Origin: an uncultured Gemmataceae bacterium
GTDB taxonomy: Bacteria; Planctomycetota; Planctomycetia; Gemmatales; Gemmataceae
Reading direction: 5' to 3'
Assembly (NCBI GenBank): GCA_937949245.1
Contig: CALEEC010000090.1
Location: 1-33,895, forward strand
DNA length: 33,895 nt
Shown here: in pieces, positions 1 to 7,221 of the stretch
Position numbering within the stretch: position 1 is the stretch's first letter
Layout: each line of letters starts with the position of its first letter
Translations under genes and position numbers: made by a program
The notes under the pieces: model-generated
What the model saw: the letters and a program-made list of their open reading frames with translations, nothing else
Database searches by the model: none
Told to the model about the DNA's origin: nothing

Positions 1-1
1 G

Positions 2-937
2 GCCCAACTATTGCAGCCCATCGACGAATTTGGGGAAGTGAACGTCCATCGGCTAGCGGATGGCTCGATCCAAGTGATCGCCACGATCTTGCGGGAGCCG
101 GACATCGAAGGTGCCCGAGCCGGCTTAGCCCTCGATGCCAGTGCGTCGATGAAGAAAGCCTACGGTGCCAACGTCGGGCTGTCACCCATCTTTGCGAAAT
201 CCGCTGGGGTGACCAATGAAGTTGAACCCGTGGCCCGCACTATGGCCCAGTATCTGGCTCGCTTTTCCTGCGATAACCAAGCCCACCTGTTGTACTGGGC
301 TTGTGGTGCCGATGGTTCGCAGATCGAGCCGATTGGTGCCGTCTCCAGCGAGGATACCCTCAAATTGCGGATCAACGGTCCGAAAAAACAACCTTGGGGC
401 CGCGGCACCAAACTGCTACCGCCGCTGCGCTATTTCGTCGATATTTTCCGCGATGCCCCTTGGGCCATTTGCGTCTTCGTGACCGACGGTATCATCGAAG
501 ACTTGGCCGAAGTCAAAGAATTCTCTTGGCAATTCGCCCAACAGATCGCCGCGGGCAAACGCAAATTCATCAAGATGGTTCTGTTGGGTGTCGGTGAAGA
601 AGTCGATGAGGGGCAGATGGAAGAACTCGACGACATGTTCAACGATGCCGATCTGACCGATCCCAAAGGCCAGCCGATCGACATCTGGGATCACAAACTC
701 TCCAGCGAAATGCGTTCGTTGACGCAAATTTTTGCTGAGGTAGTCAGCGAAAAAATGATCGTGGCCCGCCAAGGACGCATCCTCGATTCGCGGGGCCGCA
801 CCGTCAAACACTACACCGATGGCGTGCCGGCGATTCTCAAATTCACGCTGCCGGCCGACTCGACTTCGTTCTCGCTGGTTCTGCCCGGGAACGAAATGCT
901 GACCCAAGACATTAGTGAAGGCTTGGCCCGCGTGTGA
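2..937 (+). CDS. VWA-domain protein, 5' end outside window (partial)
   Basis: Partial gene. The reading frame is open to the left edge, and the residues before the TTG at 11 (A-Q-L) still align with the N-terminus of the paralogue at 1141, so the true start lies a few codons upstream of the window. A MIDAS-type metal site is visible: DASAS about 45 residues in, a Thr in the GRGTKL segment, and a TDG motif in the CVFVTDGIIEDL strand. This is the VWA/Rossmann-like fold that binds a divalent metal and protein partners. About 75 residues after the VWA core (IVARQGRILDSRGR onward) form a small, probably beta-rich C-terminal domain shared with the next gene. No signal peptide or membrane segment is seen, so it is probably cytoplasmic. 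The style resembles VWA proteins of tellurium-resistance (TerF/TerY-like) clusters. That is inference and the biological role is unknown. Confidence 0.85.
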   Translation, partial: AQLLQPIDEFGEVNVHRLADGSIQVIATILREPDIEGARAGLALDASASMKKAYGANVGLSPIFAKSAGVTNEVEPVARTMAQYLARFSCDNQAHLLYWACGADGSQIEPIGAVSSEDTLKLRINGPKKQPWGRGTKLLPPLRYFVDIFRDAPWAICVFVTDGIIEDLAEVKEFSWQFAQQIAAGKRKFIKMVLLGVGEEVDEGQMEELDDMFNDADLTDPKGQPIDIWDHKLSSEMRSLTQIFAEVVSEKMIVARQGRILDSRGRTVKHYTDGVPAILKFTLPADSTSFSLVLPGNEMLTQDISEGLARV

Positions 938-1084
938 GCAGTCTTCGGCTTGAAAGTTTTCGTCGGCATGGATGGGTCTGTCCGCCATGAGGTTTCCGGC
1001 CGCGTGAGAGCTGGGAGCATTCTTTGGTCGTGCCAGCGGTGCAGTCGTCGTAGCAATCGCATGTTCGCGAAGGTTTTAGGTTCG

Positions 1085-1098
1085 GCTCCGAGAGGAGC
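1085..1098 (+). promoter_or_regulatory. small GNRA-loop hairpin upstream of second VWA gene
   Basis: GCTCC-GAGA-GGAGC forms a perfect 5-bp stem with a GNRA-type tetraloop, 42 bases before the ATG at 1141. It could be part of the leader RNA of the second VWA gene. It is short enough to be chance. Confidence 0.25.
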
Positions 1099-1140
1099 GT
1101 TGTCGGCCCCCCGAATACTATCGTCAGGTCAGGAGCTAAT

Positions 1141-2169
1141 ATGCCGCCTATTTATGGTCAATTGCCGAGTCAGATGGTCGCCAAAGAGTTCGGCGAAGTC
1201 AACGTCCGTCAAGACGGCGATACCGTCCACATTGTCTTCACCATTTCGATGGAACCGCAGGGGGAAGCGGCCGAGGGGTGGCAGACCGGGGTCGCGCTGG
1301 ATGCCAGTGCATCGATGTACGAAGCCTACGGTCGCTGTCTGGTCGGCCAAGTGCCCGACGACGTGATGGCCCAATACGAACGCCGCGGCTGGATTCAGCG
1401 GCAGGTGCAGGACGGCCAAAGCTATCTGATTTGGCGACAAGAAGGCTCGCAAGACGCCATCCAGCGTGGCTACCTGCGTTACTCGAACAACGACGTGCAG
1501 CAAGCCGCCCGAGAATTCACGGCCTATCTGGCCGGCAATCTCGATGCCGACGGGGGCACAACCGTGGTCTACTGGGCTTGTGGCGATGGTTCGCAGTACG
1601 AAGTCGTGGGCGACTTCACCGCGGAACAGTGCAAGACGCTGGAACTGACCGGTCCCCAACGGATCACGTTCGGCGAAGGAACCCGATTGAAACCGGTGGT
1701 CCAGTATTTCGTCGATCGCTTCGCCGATGCCAAACGCGGAATCTACCTGTTCCTCACCGATGGCCGACTCGATGATCTGGAAGAGGTCAAACGCTACACG
1801 AAACGCCTCGCCCAGGAAATTGAGGCGAAAAAACGCAACTATGTCAAGTGCGTCTTGATCGGCATCGGCGATGAAATCGACGAAAGCCAGATGGAGCAAC
1901 TCGACGACCTGGACACCGGCACGAGCGTCGATATCTGGGACCACAAAATCGCCAAACAGATGCGGAGCATCGTCGAGATTTTCGCCGAGGTGGTCGATGA
2001 AAACCAAATCGTCGCGTCCACGGCTCGCATCTACGATTCTAACGGCAAACTCATCAAGAACTTCACCGATGGTTTGCCGACCAAGGTGAGTTTTTCGATG
2101 TCGGCTCGTTGCCCGTGGTTTGAACTTGAAGTGGGAGACGAGCGGATTCGTCAAGCGATTGCCAACTAG
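1141..2169 (+). CDS. VWA-domain protein, paralogue of the preceding gene
   Basis: A 342-residue VWA protein with a clear start: AGGAG at 1131-1135, 5 bases before the ATG. The MIDAS residues are DASAS at 54-58, a Thr in FGEGTRLKP and TDG in LFLTDGRLDD. It matches the upstream gene closely over the core and the C-terminal domain (FGEVNV, ALDASASM, YWACG, DIWDHK, IFAEVV, TDG-P). Between the MIDAS helix and the next conserved helix it carries about 35 extra residues (roughly 78-116, rich in Tyr, Trp, Arg and Gln) that the first paralogue lacks. There is no signal peptide or membrane segment. The 203-bp gap from the first gene and the shared strand suggest one transcription unit, with the coiled-coil gene at 2281. 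The pair probably arose by tandem duplication. Its binding partner is unknown. Confidence 0.88.
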   Translation: MPPIYGQLPSQMVAKEFGEVNVRQDGDTVHIVFTISMEPQGEAAEGWQTGVALDASASMYEAYGRCLVGQVPDDVMAQYERRGWIQRQVQDGQSYLIWRQEGSQDAIQRGYLRYSNNDVQQAAREFTAYLAGNLDADGGTTVVYWACGDGSQYEVVGDFTAEQCKTLELTGPQRITFGEGTRLKPVVQYFVDRFADAKRGIYLFLTDGRLDDLEEVKRYTKRLAQEIEAKKRNYVKCVLIGIGDEIDESQMEQLDDLDTGTSVDIWDHKIAKQMRSIVEIFAEVVDENQIVASTARIYDSNGKLIKNFTDGLPTKVSFSMSARCPWFELEVGDERIRQAIAN

Positions 2170-2225
2170 GCAACTAGGCTCCGCAGACGATTCTGTTCCG
2201 GCAAACCTCGGACGGCTCGCCAAGG

Positions 2226-2254
2226 GCCGACGACGCGAGTCGATGGGTGTTTTC
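2226..2254 (+). repeat. terminator-like dispersed element, copy 1
   Basis: GCCGACGAC followed by GCGA and GTCG, then GGGTGTTTTC. It matches, in the opposite orientation, the elements at 8036, 24628 and 24751, and sits between the second VWA gene and the coiled-coil gene. The stem is degenerate here (CGAC/GTCG, 4 bp) but the GGTGTTTT tail is kept. It could act as a weak terminator or attenuator inside the cassette. Confidence 0.5.
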
Positions 2255-2280
2255 TCGGGCTAAACCCGGTAGGAATTCTC

Positions 2281-3762
2281 ATGCGTATTCTCAAGACACT
2301 TTCCGCGTTGGCGCTGCGACAAGTCTTAGGGCCGGATCGCGCCGACTCGTTCATCAACTTCGTCAACGATCGCTTCGAGGACAACTCGCAGCGGGTGCAA
2401 CAAGCCTTGCAGGTGGCTAACGAACGCGCTTGGCAGGCGATCGAAATCACGCTGGCCGGCTCGTCGTGGTGGCAGAAAGCGAAGGAAACCCTGTTGCTCA
2501 AAAGCGAAGATCGTGCCCTGAAGCAGCAAATCGAAGAATTTCTGCAAGCGATCGTGATTGATCAACCGCCGGCCGATCAGCCGTTTTTCCGCCAACGGTG
2601 TTTAGAGGAACTCCGCAGTGCCAAAAAACAACGGCTGGTGCCCGGCGAACCGATGCCCGGCATCGAACAACTAACCAGCGAAACCCGTGCCTTGGCCCGC
2701 TTCGATGAGCAAGATCGGCTCTTCCATGCCGAACTGCAAGCGGTAGCCGCGATGGCTCGGGAATTAGAACAACGACAGTTCCCCAGCCTGGCCCAATTCA
2801 TCGGCTTAAAACCGCCGGAAGGTCGGCCGATCTTGGTGACCGCGGTGCGTTACTTTTTCCGCCGTGAAGTCGAAAATGATCCGAAACTCTCCGCCGGCTT
2901 GACCTTCGATCAACTCGACACCCTGTCGCGTGCTCAAGAAGCCGGCTTTGCCAGTCTGCATCAAGCGATGCAGGTGCAAGGGGCGCGACTCGAAGAACTG
3001 TTGGGCAGTGTCCGTGTTCAACTGAATCAGCTGCGGGATCTGACCGAGGAAGTCCGCGACACCGGCAACGAAACGCTGTATGTGGCCCGGTCCACCCAGG
3101 AAGACGTTCAAGCCTTGAAAGCCGAACTGGCCGAACAACGCCAACTGCTCGAAAGCCAACTGAAAGCCTTGGCCCAGATGCTCAGCGGGATCAGTTCGGC
3201 CACCGCGTCGTCTGTCCCAACCTCGTCGCAGCAGCCCCGATTGGCTCCGCCGACGGTGCCGTTAGTCGTCCAGTCGGCCGAACAATCGCGGCAGGACGTC
3301 GAACAAATCGTCGCCTTTTGCAAAACCTTGTCGCAGGAACAACAACGTCAACTGCAACCGGCCATTGAGCGGGTCCGGGAAACCGTGCAGACGTTCTCGA
3401 ATGCCGAACGCCGGTTGCGTCGCCATGCAAAGCCCTCGGCCATCTTTCGCCGTTTGCCTGAACCGACCGAGGCGAGCGAACCGACCGAGGCAAGCGACGG
3501 CAACGAACCCCTCTTCCATACGGTGGTTCCCCCCGTGGTCGCGGATAGGGCAACACTGCAAGAAACCGCGGCGATCGAACGATTGGCCCCGCCGAGGGGA
3601 TCATCCGCGCTTCCCAGTTCGCCCGCGAACGCGTCTTCATCTTCGTCTTCGGCATCGGCATCAACACCGGCACCGACACCGTCCCCGACGCCCGGCAAGA
3701 GGTTACGCCGCAGTATGCCCAACAGCCTGTTCAAACCACCGGAAACAGATTCGGATTCGTGA
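2281..3762 (+). CDS. coiled-coil protein with Ser/Pro-rich tail, third gene of VWA cassette
   Basis: A 493-residue protein I do not recognise as a named family. Residues 1-200 are mostly helical, with no signal peptide, and include a conserved-looking YFFRREVEND segment (191-200). Residues 205-300 are a strong heptad-like coiled coil rich in Gln, Glu, Leu and Ala. Residues 335-382 form a second helical stretch. From about 300 to 335, and from 390 to the end, the chain is low-complexity Ser/Pro/Thr, including a perfect repeat of EPTEAS (bases 3460-3495, two 18-bp units differing at one base). An AGGA sequence lies about 7 bases before the ATG. It follows the two VWA genes by 111 bp on the same strand, so it is probably co-transcribed. 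A scaffold that the VWA proteins bind is a reasonable guess but is not shown. Confidence 0.82.
   Translation: MRILKTLSALALRQVLGPDRADSFINFVNDRFEDNSQRVQQALQVANERAWQAIEITLAGSSWWQKAKETLLLKSEDRALKQQIEEFLQAIVIDQPPADQPFFRQRCLEELRSAKKQRLVPGEPMPGIEQLTSETRALARFDEQDRLFHAELQAVAAMARELEQRQFPSLAQFIGLKPPEGRPILVTAVRYFFRREVENDPKLSAGLTFDQLDTLSRAQEAGFASLHQAMQVQGARLEELLGSVRVQLNQLRDLTEEVRDTGNETLYVARSTQEDVQALKAELAEQRQLLESQLKALAQMLSGISSATASSVPTSSQQPRLAPPTVPLVVQSAEQSRQDVEQIVAFCKTLSQEQQRQLQPAIERVRETVQTFSNAERRLRRHAKPSAIFRRLPEPTEASEPTEASDGNEPLFHTVVPPVVADRATLQETAAIERLAPPRGSSALPSSPANASSSSSSASASTPAPTPSPTPGKRLRRSMPNSLFKPPETDSDS
3460..3495 (+). repeat. two-copy 18-bp in-frame tandem repeat
   Basis: Two adjacent units of GAACCGACCGAGGC(G/A)AGC encode EPTEAS twice inside the disordered tail of the coiled-coil protein. 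The repeat is typical of slippage in a linker. Confidence 0.85.
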
Positions 3763-3789
3763 CTCTGGGGGCGCTCCCGGTAAAGTCCG

Positions 3790-3898
3790 CCGTAGCGTTT
3801 CCGGGAGAACCGGGGAAGCCAATTCGGATTCGCGACTCCATTTTCTCGCGGAGGGGGATTCGCTACAACATCCTCTGCGGAAGCGGAAAACGCTACGG
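3790..3898 (+). promoter_or_regulatory. nested inverted repeats in the hemG leader
   Basis: CCGTAGCGTTTCCGG (3790-3804) is complementary to CGGAAAACGCTACGG (3884-3898) with one mismatch. Inside, CGCGGAGG (3848-3855) can pair with CCTCTGCG (3872-3879) through one G-U pair. The outer right arm ends 10 bases before the chosen hemG start and includes its GGGAG ribosome-binding sequence, so folding could mask translation initiation. The arms could equally be the ends of a small degenerate mobile element. No folding energy was calculated. Confidence 0.4.
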
Positions 3899-3908
3899 GA
3901 GATCGGCT

Positions 3909-5354
3909 ATGAAAGTGCGCGAATCCAAGGACCCCCAGGCACCACGAATTGTCATCGTCGGCGGAGGGCTATCTGGGCTGACGGTAGCCTACCGTTTACG
4001 CGAACGCCTTCCCCAAGCCCGGTTGACAGTGCTGGAAAGTCAACCGCGGGTAGGCGGCAACATCGGCACGCAGTATGTCGATGGCTTCCGCTTGGAAACC
4101 GGCCCCAACGGTTTTCTGGACAACAAGCCCAGCACGGTGCAACTGTGCCATGACTTGGGCTTGTCCGACCGCTTGATTGCCGCGAGCGAAGGTTCGCGGA
4201 AAAATCGCTTCGTCTTTGTCGATCAGCGCTTGCAGCGGTTGCCGGGTTCGCCGATCGAGTTGTTGCGTTCGCCGTTGCTGTCTTGGTCGGGCAAACTGGC
4301 GTTTCTGTTGGAACCGCTACGGCATGGACGACGTTCCAACCGCGAGGAGAGCGTGGCGGAATTTGCCACTCGGCGTGCCGGGCGCGAAGCCGCCAATGTC
4401 TTTGCCGATGCGTTGGTAACCGGCATTCAAGGAGGCGATCCGCAATTGCTGAGCCTGCCGGCCAACTTTCCGCGACTGGTCGAACTCGAGCGGCGCTACG
4501 GTAGCATCGTGCGCGGGGTGTTGGCCTCGGCGAAAGCCAAACGCCGCTTGGCCCAAGCCCGGGGCGAAACGCCGGCCGGCCCCCCGAAGATGTGGTCGTT
4601 CCGCGAAGGTCTGGGCGTACTGATCGATGCCCTCCGCGAGCAGTTGGGCGCGGCCATCGTCTGCGGGGCCAAGGTGCGACAGCTCGACCGCGACGCGTCG
4701 GGCTGGCAGGTTCTGGGCGAAGGACGCGACCGCTGGTCTGCCGATGTCGTCGTCCTGACGCAACCCGCTTACGAACAAGCCGAGGCGCTCGACTCCCTTG
4801 ACTCTGAGTTGGCCGACGAATTGCGCAGCATTCCTTACAACGCGATCGTCGTCGTGGGGATCGGGTATCGGCAAACGGATGTGCCGCTGAATCTAGACGG
4901 TTTCGGCTTCATCGCGCCGCAGCGGACCCGGCGAGATATCTTGGGGGTGCAGTGGTGTTCGTCGATTTTTCCAGATCGTGCCCCCTCTGGATTGGTACTC
5001 TGGCGCGTGTTATGCGGCGGTTGGCATCGTGGGGAAATGGTCCACTGGGACGCCGAGCGATTGCTCGTTGCGGTACGGCAGGAGTTGCAGCAGATGATGG
5101 GCGTGACCGCCGAACCGGTGTTCCATCGGATCATCCGTTGGCCGCGGGCGATCCCGCAATATTTCGTTGGCCATCTGGCGCGGTTGCAACGCATCGAAGC
5201 ACGCGTATCGGCCGAGCATCCCGGCCTGTTTCTCGCCGGGAACGCTTATCGCGGCATCGCCATGAACGATTGCACCGAACAAGGCCAACTGTTGGCGGAA
5301 CGCATCGTACATGGGCTGCAATCCCCCGACAAGCCGGCAACCCGTGCGTGGTAG
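3909..5354 (+). CDS. hemG: protoporphyrinogen/coproporphyrinogen oxidase (HemY-type, FAD)
   Basis: Oxidises protoporphyrinogen IX (or coproporphyrinogen III) to the porphyrin, a late step of haem synthesis, using FAD and O2. The N-terminal dinucleotide-binding motif is clear (IVIVGGGLSGLTVAYRL, residues 14-30). It is followed by an ESQPRVGGNIG flavin contact and GFRLETGPNGFLDNKP, and the C-terminal FAD motif is LFLAGNAYRGIAMNDC. The length of 481 residues is normal for the family. The frame is open back to 3759, but I chose ATG 3909 because GGGAG lies about 7 bases upstream and the extra N-terminus is unlike the family. The neighbours are unrelated to haem, so it is probably transcribed alone, perhaps controlled by the inverted repeats in its leader. 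The choice between coproporphyrinogen and protoporphyrinogen as substrate cannot be made from sequence alone. Confidence 0.93.
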   Translation: MKVRESKDPQAPRIVIVGGGLSGLTVAYRLRERLPQARLTVLESQPRVGGNIGTQYVDGFRLETGPNGFLDNKPSTVQLCHDLGLSDRLIAASEGSRKNRFVFVDQRLQRLPGSPIELLRSPLLSWSGKLAFLLEPLRHGRRSNREESVAEFATRRAGREAANVFADALVTGIQGGDPQLLSLPANFPRLVELERRYGSIVRGVLASAKAKRRLAQARGETPAGPPKMWSFREGLGVLIDALREQLGAAIVCGAKVRQLDRDASGWQVLGEGRDRWSADVVVLTQPAYEQAEALDSLDSELADELRSIPYNAIVVVGIGYRQTDVPLNLDGFGFIAPQRTRRDILGVQWCSSIFPDRAPSGLVLWRVLCGGWHRGEMVHWDAERLLVAVRQELQQMMGVTAEPVFHRIIRWPRAIPQYFVGHLARLQRIEARVSAEHPGLFLAGNAYRGIAMNDCTEQGQLLAERIVHGLQSPDKPATRAW

Positions 5355-5478
5355 GCAAGTCCCGACGGATCGTTACAACCGGGCGAATCTTTCGACGGGG
5401 GGAATTCGGGGCAGGTTTTTCCGCGATTCTTTTGGCCAATCGGGGGCCAGTTCCGTTAACATCAATGACAATACCCAG

Positions 5479-5515
5479 GCGGGCCGACCTTAGTACGATT
5501 CCCCTCTCGGCCCGC
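5479..5515 (+). promoter_or_regulatory. hairpin in the glgC leader
   Basis: GCGGGCCGA (5479-5487) and TCGGCCCGC (5507-5515) are perfect 9-bp complements separated by 19 bases, ending 25 bases before the glgC ATG. It may be a 5'-UTR hairpin or a protein-binding operator. It is not followed by a T-run, so it is not an obvious intrinsic terminator. Confidence 0.45.
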
Positions 5516-5540
5516 GCTCCTAGCATGTGCGAGGCTCTCC

Positions 5541-6833
5541 ATGCAACGCTCGGTTCTCTCACTGATTCTCGGGGGTGGGCGGGGAACGCGCTTGTACCCG
5601 CTGACCAAATCGCGTAGTAAACCCGCTGTTCCGGTTGCCGGCAAGTATCGGCTGATCGACATTCCGATCAGCAACTGCATCAACAGTCAGATGAACCGGA
5701 TCTACGTTCTGACACAATTTCTCAGCGTCAGCTTGCATCGCCACATCAGCAACTCGTACAAATTCGACATGTTCAACAAAGGCTTCGTGGAAATCTTGGC
5801 CGCTCAGCAAACCAACGAAGCCTCCGATTGGTATCAAGGCACCGCCGACGCCGTGCGTCAGAATCTTCGCTACATCGTCGAAGATCCTTGTACCGATGTC
5901 CTGATCCTATCGGGCGATCAGTTGTATCGCATGGACTTTCGTCAACTGCTGAAAAACCACGTCGAATGCGACGCCGACTGCACCATCGCGGTGTTGCCGG
6001 TGCCACGCAGTCAATGCGATCAGTTCGGCATCGTCAGTGTGCAAACCAATGGCCGGATCAACGGTTTCGTCGAAAAACCTAAGACCGACGAAGAATTGAA
6101 ATTGTTCCACACCCCGACCGAATGGATCGAGCGTCGCGGCATTCAAGCCAACGGCCGGCATCACCTCGCGAGCATGGGTATCTATCTGTTCAAGAAAGCG
6201 GTGCTGATCGACCTGTTGCAAGCCAAGCCTCTGCCGACCGATTTCGGCAAAGAACTGTTCCCCCGCGCCATCCGCACCCACAAGATCTTCACCTACCTGT
6301 TTGACGGCTACTGGGAAGACCTCGGCACCATCAAAGCCTATCACGAATCGAGCCTGGCCTTGGCTGGGTCCAATCCACCGTTCGACTTCCACTCTCCCGA
6401 TGGGGTGATCTACACCCGGATGCGGTTCTTGCCGGCATCACGTGTCGAAGGCAACGTCAGCTTCAGCGAAAGCCTTGTCTCCGATGGTTGCGTGATCATG
6501 CAGAACACCAAGATCGAACACAGTCTGGTCGGTGTGCGTAGCCGGATCGGCCGCAATGTGACCCTGCGCGACACGGTCTTGATCGGTGCCGACCGCTTTG
6601 AAACCGACGACGAACGCCGGGAGAACCGCCTACGCGGTATCCCCGACCTGAACATCGGCGACAACGCCCATATCGAACGCGCCATCCTCGACAAAGATTG
6701 TCGCATTGGGCACAATGTTCGCATCGTCAACGCCAAAGGTATCGAAGAAGCGGAAGGCGAAAACTACGTCATCCGCGATGGCATCGTCGTGATTCCTCGC
6801 GGGACGATTATTCCTGACAACACCGTGATCTAG
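5541..6833 (+). CDS. glgC: glucose-1-phosphate adenylyltransferase (ADP-glucose pyrophosphorylase)
   Basis: Makes ADP-glucose from ATP and glucose-1-phosphate, the committed step of glycogen synthesis in the cytoplasm. The nucleotidyltransferase signature ILGGGRGTRLYPLT (residues 9-22) leads into KPAVP, YRLIDIPISNCINS, YQGTADAVRQN, LSGDQLYRMD, VEKP and YLFDGYWEDLGTI. The C-terminal third is a left-handed beta-helix (IGRNV, IGDNAHIERAILDKDCRIG) and ends in a YVIRDGIVVI...GTIIPDNTVI segment. The arrangement and the 430-residue length resemble cyanobacterial and plant enzymes more than the E. coli type. GAGG at 5531-5534 places the start. No glycogen synthase or branching enzyme gene lies beside it. 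The GH63-like glucosidase at 21683 is the only other clear glycan enzyme here, and no functional link is shown. Confidence 0.96.
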   Translation: MQRSVLSLILGGGRGTRLYPLTKSRSKPAVPVAGKYRLIDIPISNCINSQMNRIYVLTQFLSVSLHRHISNSYKFDMFNKGFVEILAAQQTNEASDWYQGTADAVRQNLRYIVEDPCTDVLILSGDQLYRMDFRQLLKNHVECDADCTIAVLPVPRSQCDQFGIVSVQTNGRINGFVEKPKTDEELKLFHTPTEWIERRGIQANGRHHLASMGIYLFKKAVLIDLLQAKPLPTDFGKELFPRAIRTHKIFTYLFDGYWEDLGTIKAYHESSLALAGSNPPFDFHSPDGVIYTRMRFLPASRVEGNVSFSESLVSDGCVIMQNTKIEHSLVGVRSRIGRNVTLRDTVLIGADRFETDDERRENRLRGIPDLNIGDNAHIERAILDKDCRIGHNVRIVNAKGIEEAEGENYVIRDGIVVIPRGTIIPDNTVI

Positions 6834-6878
6834 GCCATGCCGAGCGAATGAATCCGATCCCCCACTTCGACGGTCTGC

Positions 6879-6992
6879 AGCAGCCGTGGTACGATAGTCT
6901 TTCCCGCCGAAGGCGGGATAGCCATTCCCCGACGTAGAAGTGCCAATCTATGCAGGGGAGAACCTCCTTTCTCCTACGATACCACGGCGGCT
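6879..6992 (+). other. candidate structured RNA or palindromic element (long closing stem, two hairpins)
   Basis: The outer arms 6879-6891 and 6980-6992 pair at 12 of 13 positions (core CCGTGGTA/TACCACGG). The stem can continue inward with CG and TAG pairing to CTA and CG across single-base bulges (6892-6897 with 6974-6978). Inside are a perfect 6-bp hairpin CCCGCC-GAA-GGCGGG (6903-6917) and a second hairpin in which CCCC and CGTAGA pair with TCTATG and GGGG (about 6927-6957, symmetric internal loop, one G-U pair). The result is a three-way junction about 114 nt long. It begins 46 bases after the glgC stop. It could be a small RNA, a 3'-UTR structure or a small non-autonomous palindromic element. 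No homologue is known to me. Confidence 0.4.
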
Positions 6993-7002
6993 CGCACTGG
7001 CA

Positions 7003-7022
7003 CGGCGGGCCAACGCCCGCCG
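7003..7022. repeat. GC palindrome with CAAC loop
   Basis: CGGCGGGC-CAAC-GCCCGCCG, a perfect 8-bp stem, followed by CTCGG. It resembles the hairpin at 20014-20029, which has a TAAC loop and is also followed by GCTCG. There is no T-run, so it is more likely a dispersed palindrome (REP-like) than an intrinsic terminator. Confidence 0.6.
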
Positions 7023-7111
7023 CTCGGAAATCTGCTGACTAGCCCCCGCGTTGACTACTTTGCCGATTTATTGCGCCCGATCGCAAGATAGCAGAAATAG
7101 GCAAGCTGCTC

Positions 7112-7141
7112 TTGTCAACCTCCCACTGGGGAGTGTCTACT
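7112..7141 (+). promoter_or_regulatory. possible sigma70-type promoter for the lipoprotein gene
   Basis: TTGTCA (7112-7117, 5/6 match to the -35 consensus) and TCTACT (7136-7141, 4/6 match to the -10) are separated by 18 bases. The spacer contains a small inverted repeat, CTCCC-ACTG-GGGAG (7120-7133). Planctomycete promoter consensus is poorly known, so this is tentative. Confidence 0.3.
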
Positions 7142-7221
7142 AATGATTAAACGGGTTCTTCATTTCTCCTCTCCCGACGTTGGCCGGATTCTCACAGCCC
7201 CGTCGCGTTGGAAGTCTTACT

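Larger units (their letters stand above)
6834..7221. other. 388-bp intergenic region between glgC and the lipoprotein gene
   Basis: No convincing gene. It holds, in order, a multi-stem foldable segment (6879-6992), a GC palindrome with a CAAC loop (7003-7022) and a possible sigma70 promoter (7112-7141), followed by an 80-base leader. Confidence 0.7.

Noticed and set aside
1129-2223. 364-codon open frame on the minus strand
   Set aside because: It mirrors the second VWA gene, which has a ribosome-binding site and clear motifs. The minus frame encodes no recognisable motif.
3759-3908. N-terminal extension of hemG
   Set aside because: The extra 50 residues are unlike the family, fall in inverted-repeat DNA, and the ATG at 3909 has a good ribosome-binding site.
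5401-5470. Sigma70 promoter before glgC
   Set aside because: TTGGCC and TTAACA are 18 bases apart, but the second box matches the -10 consensus poorly.
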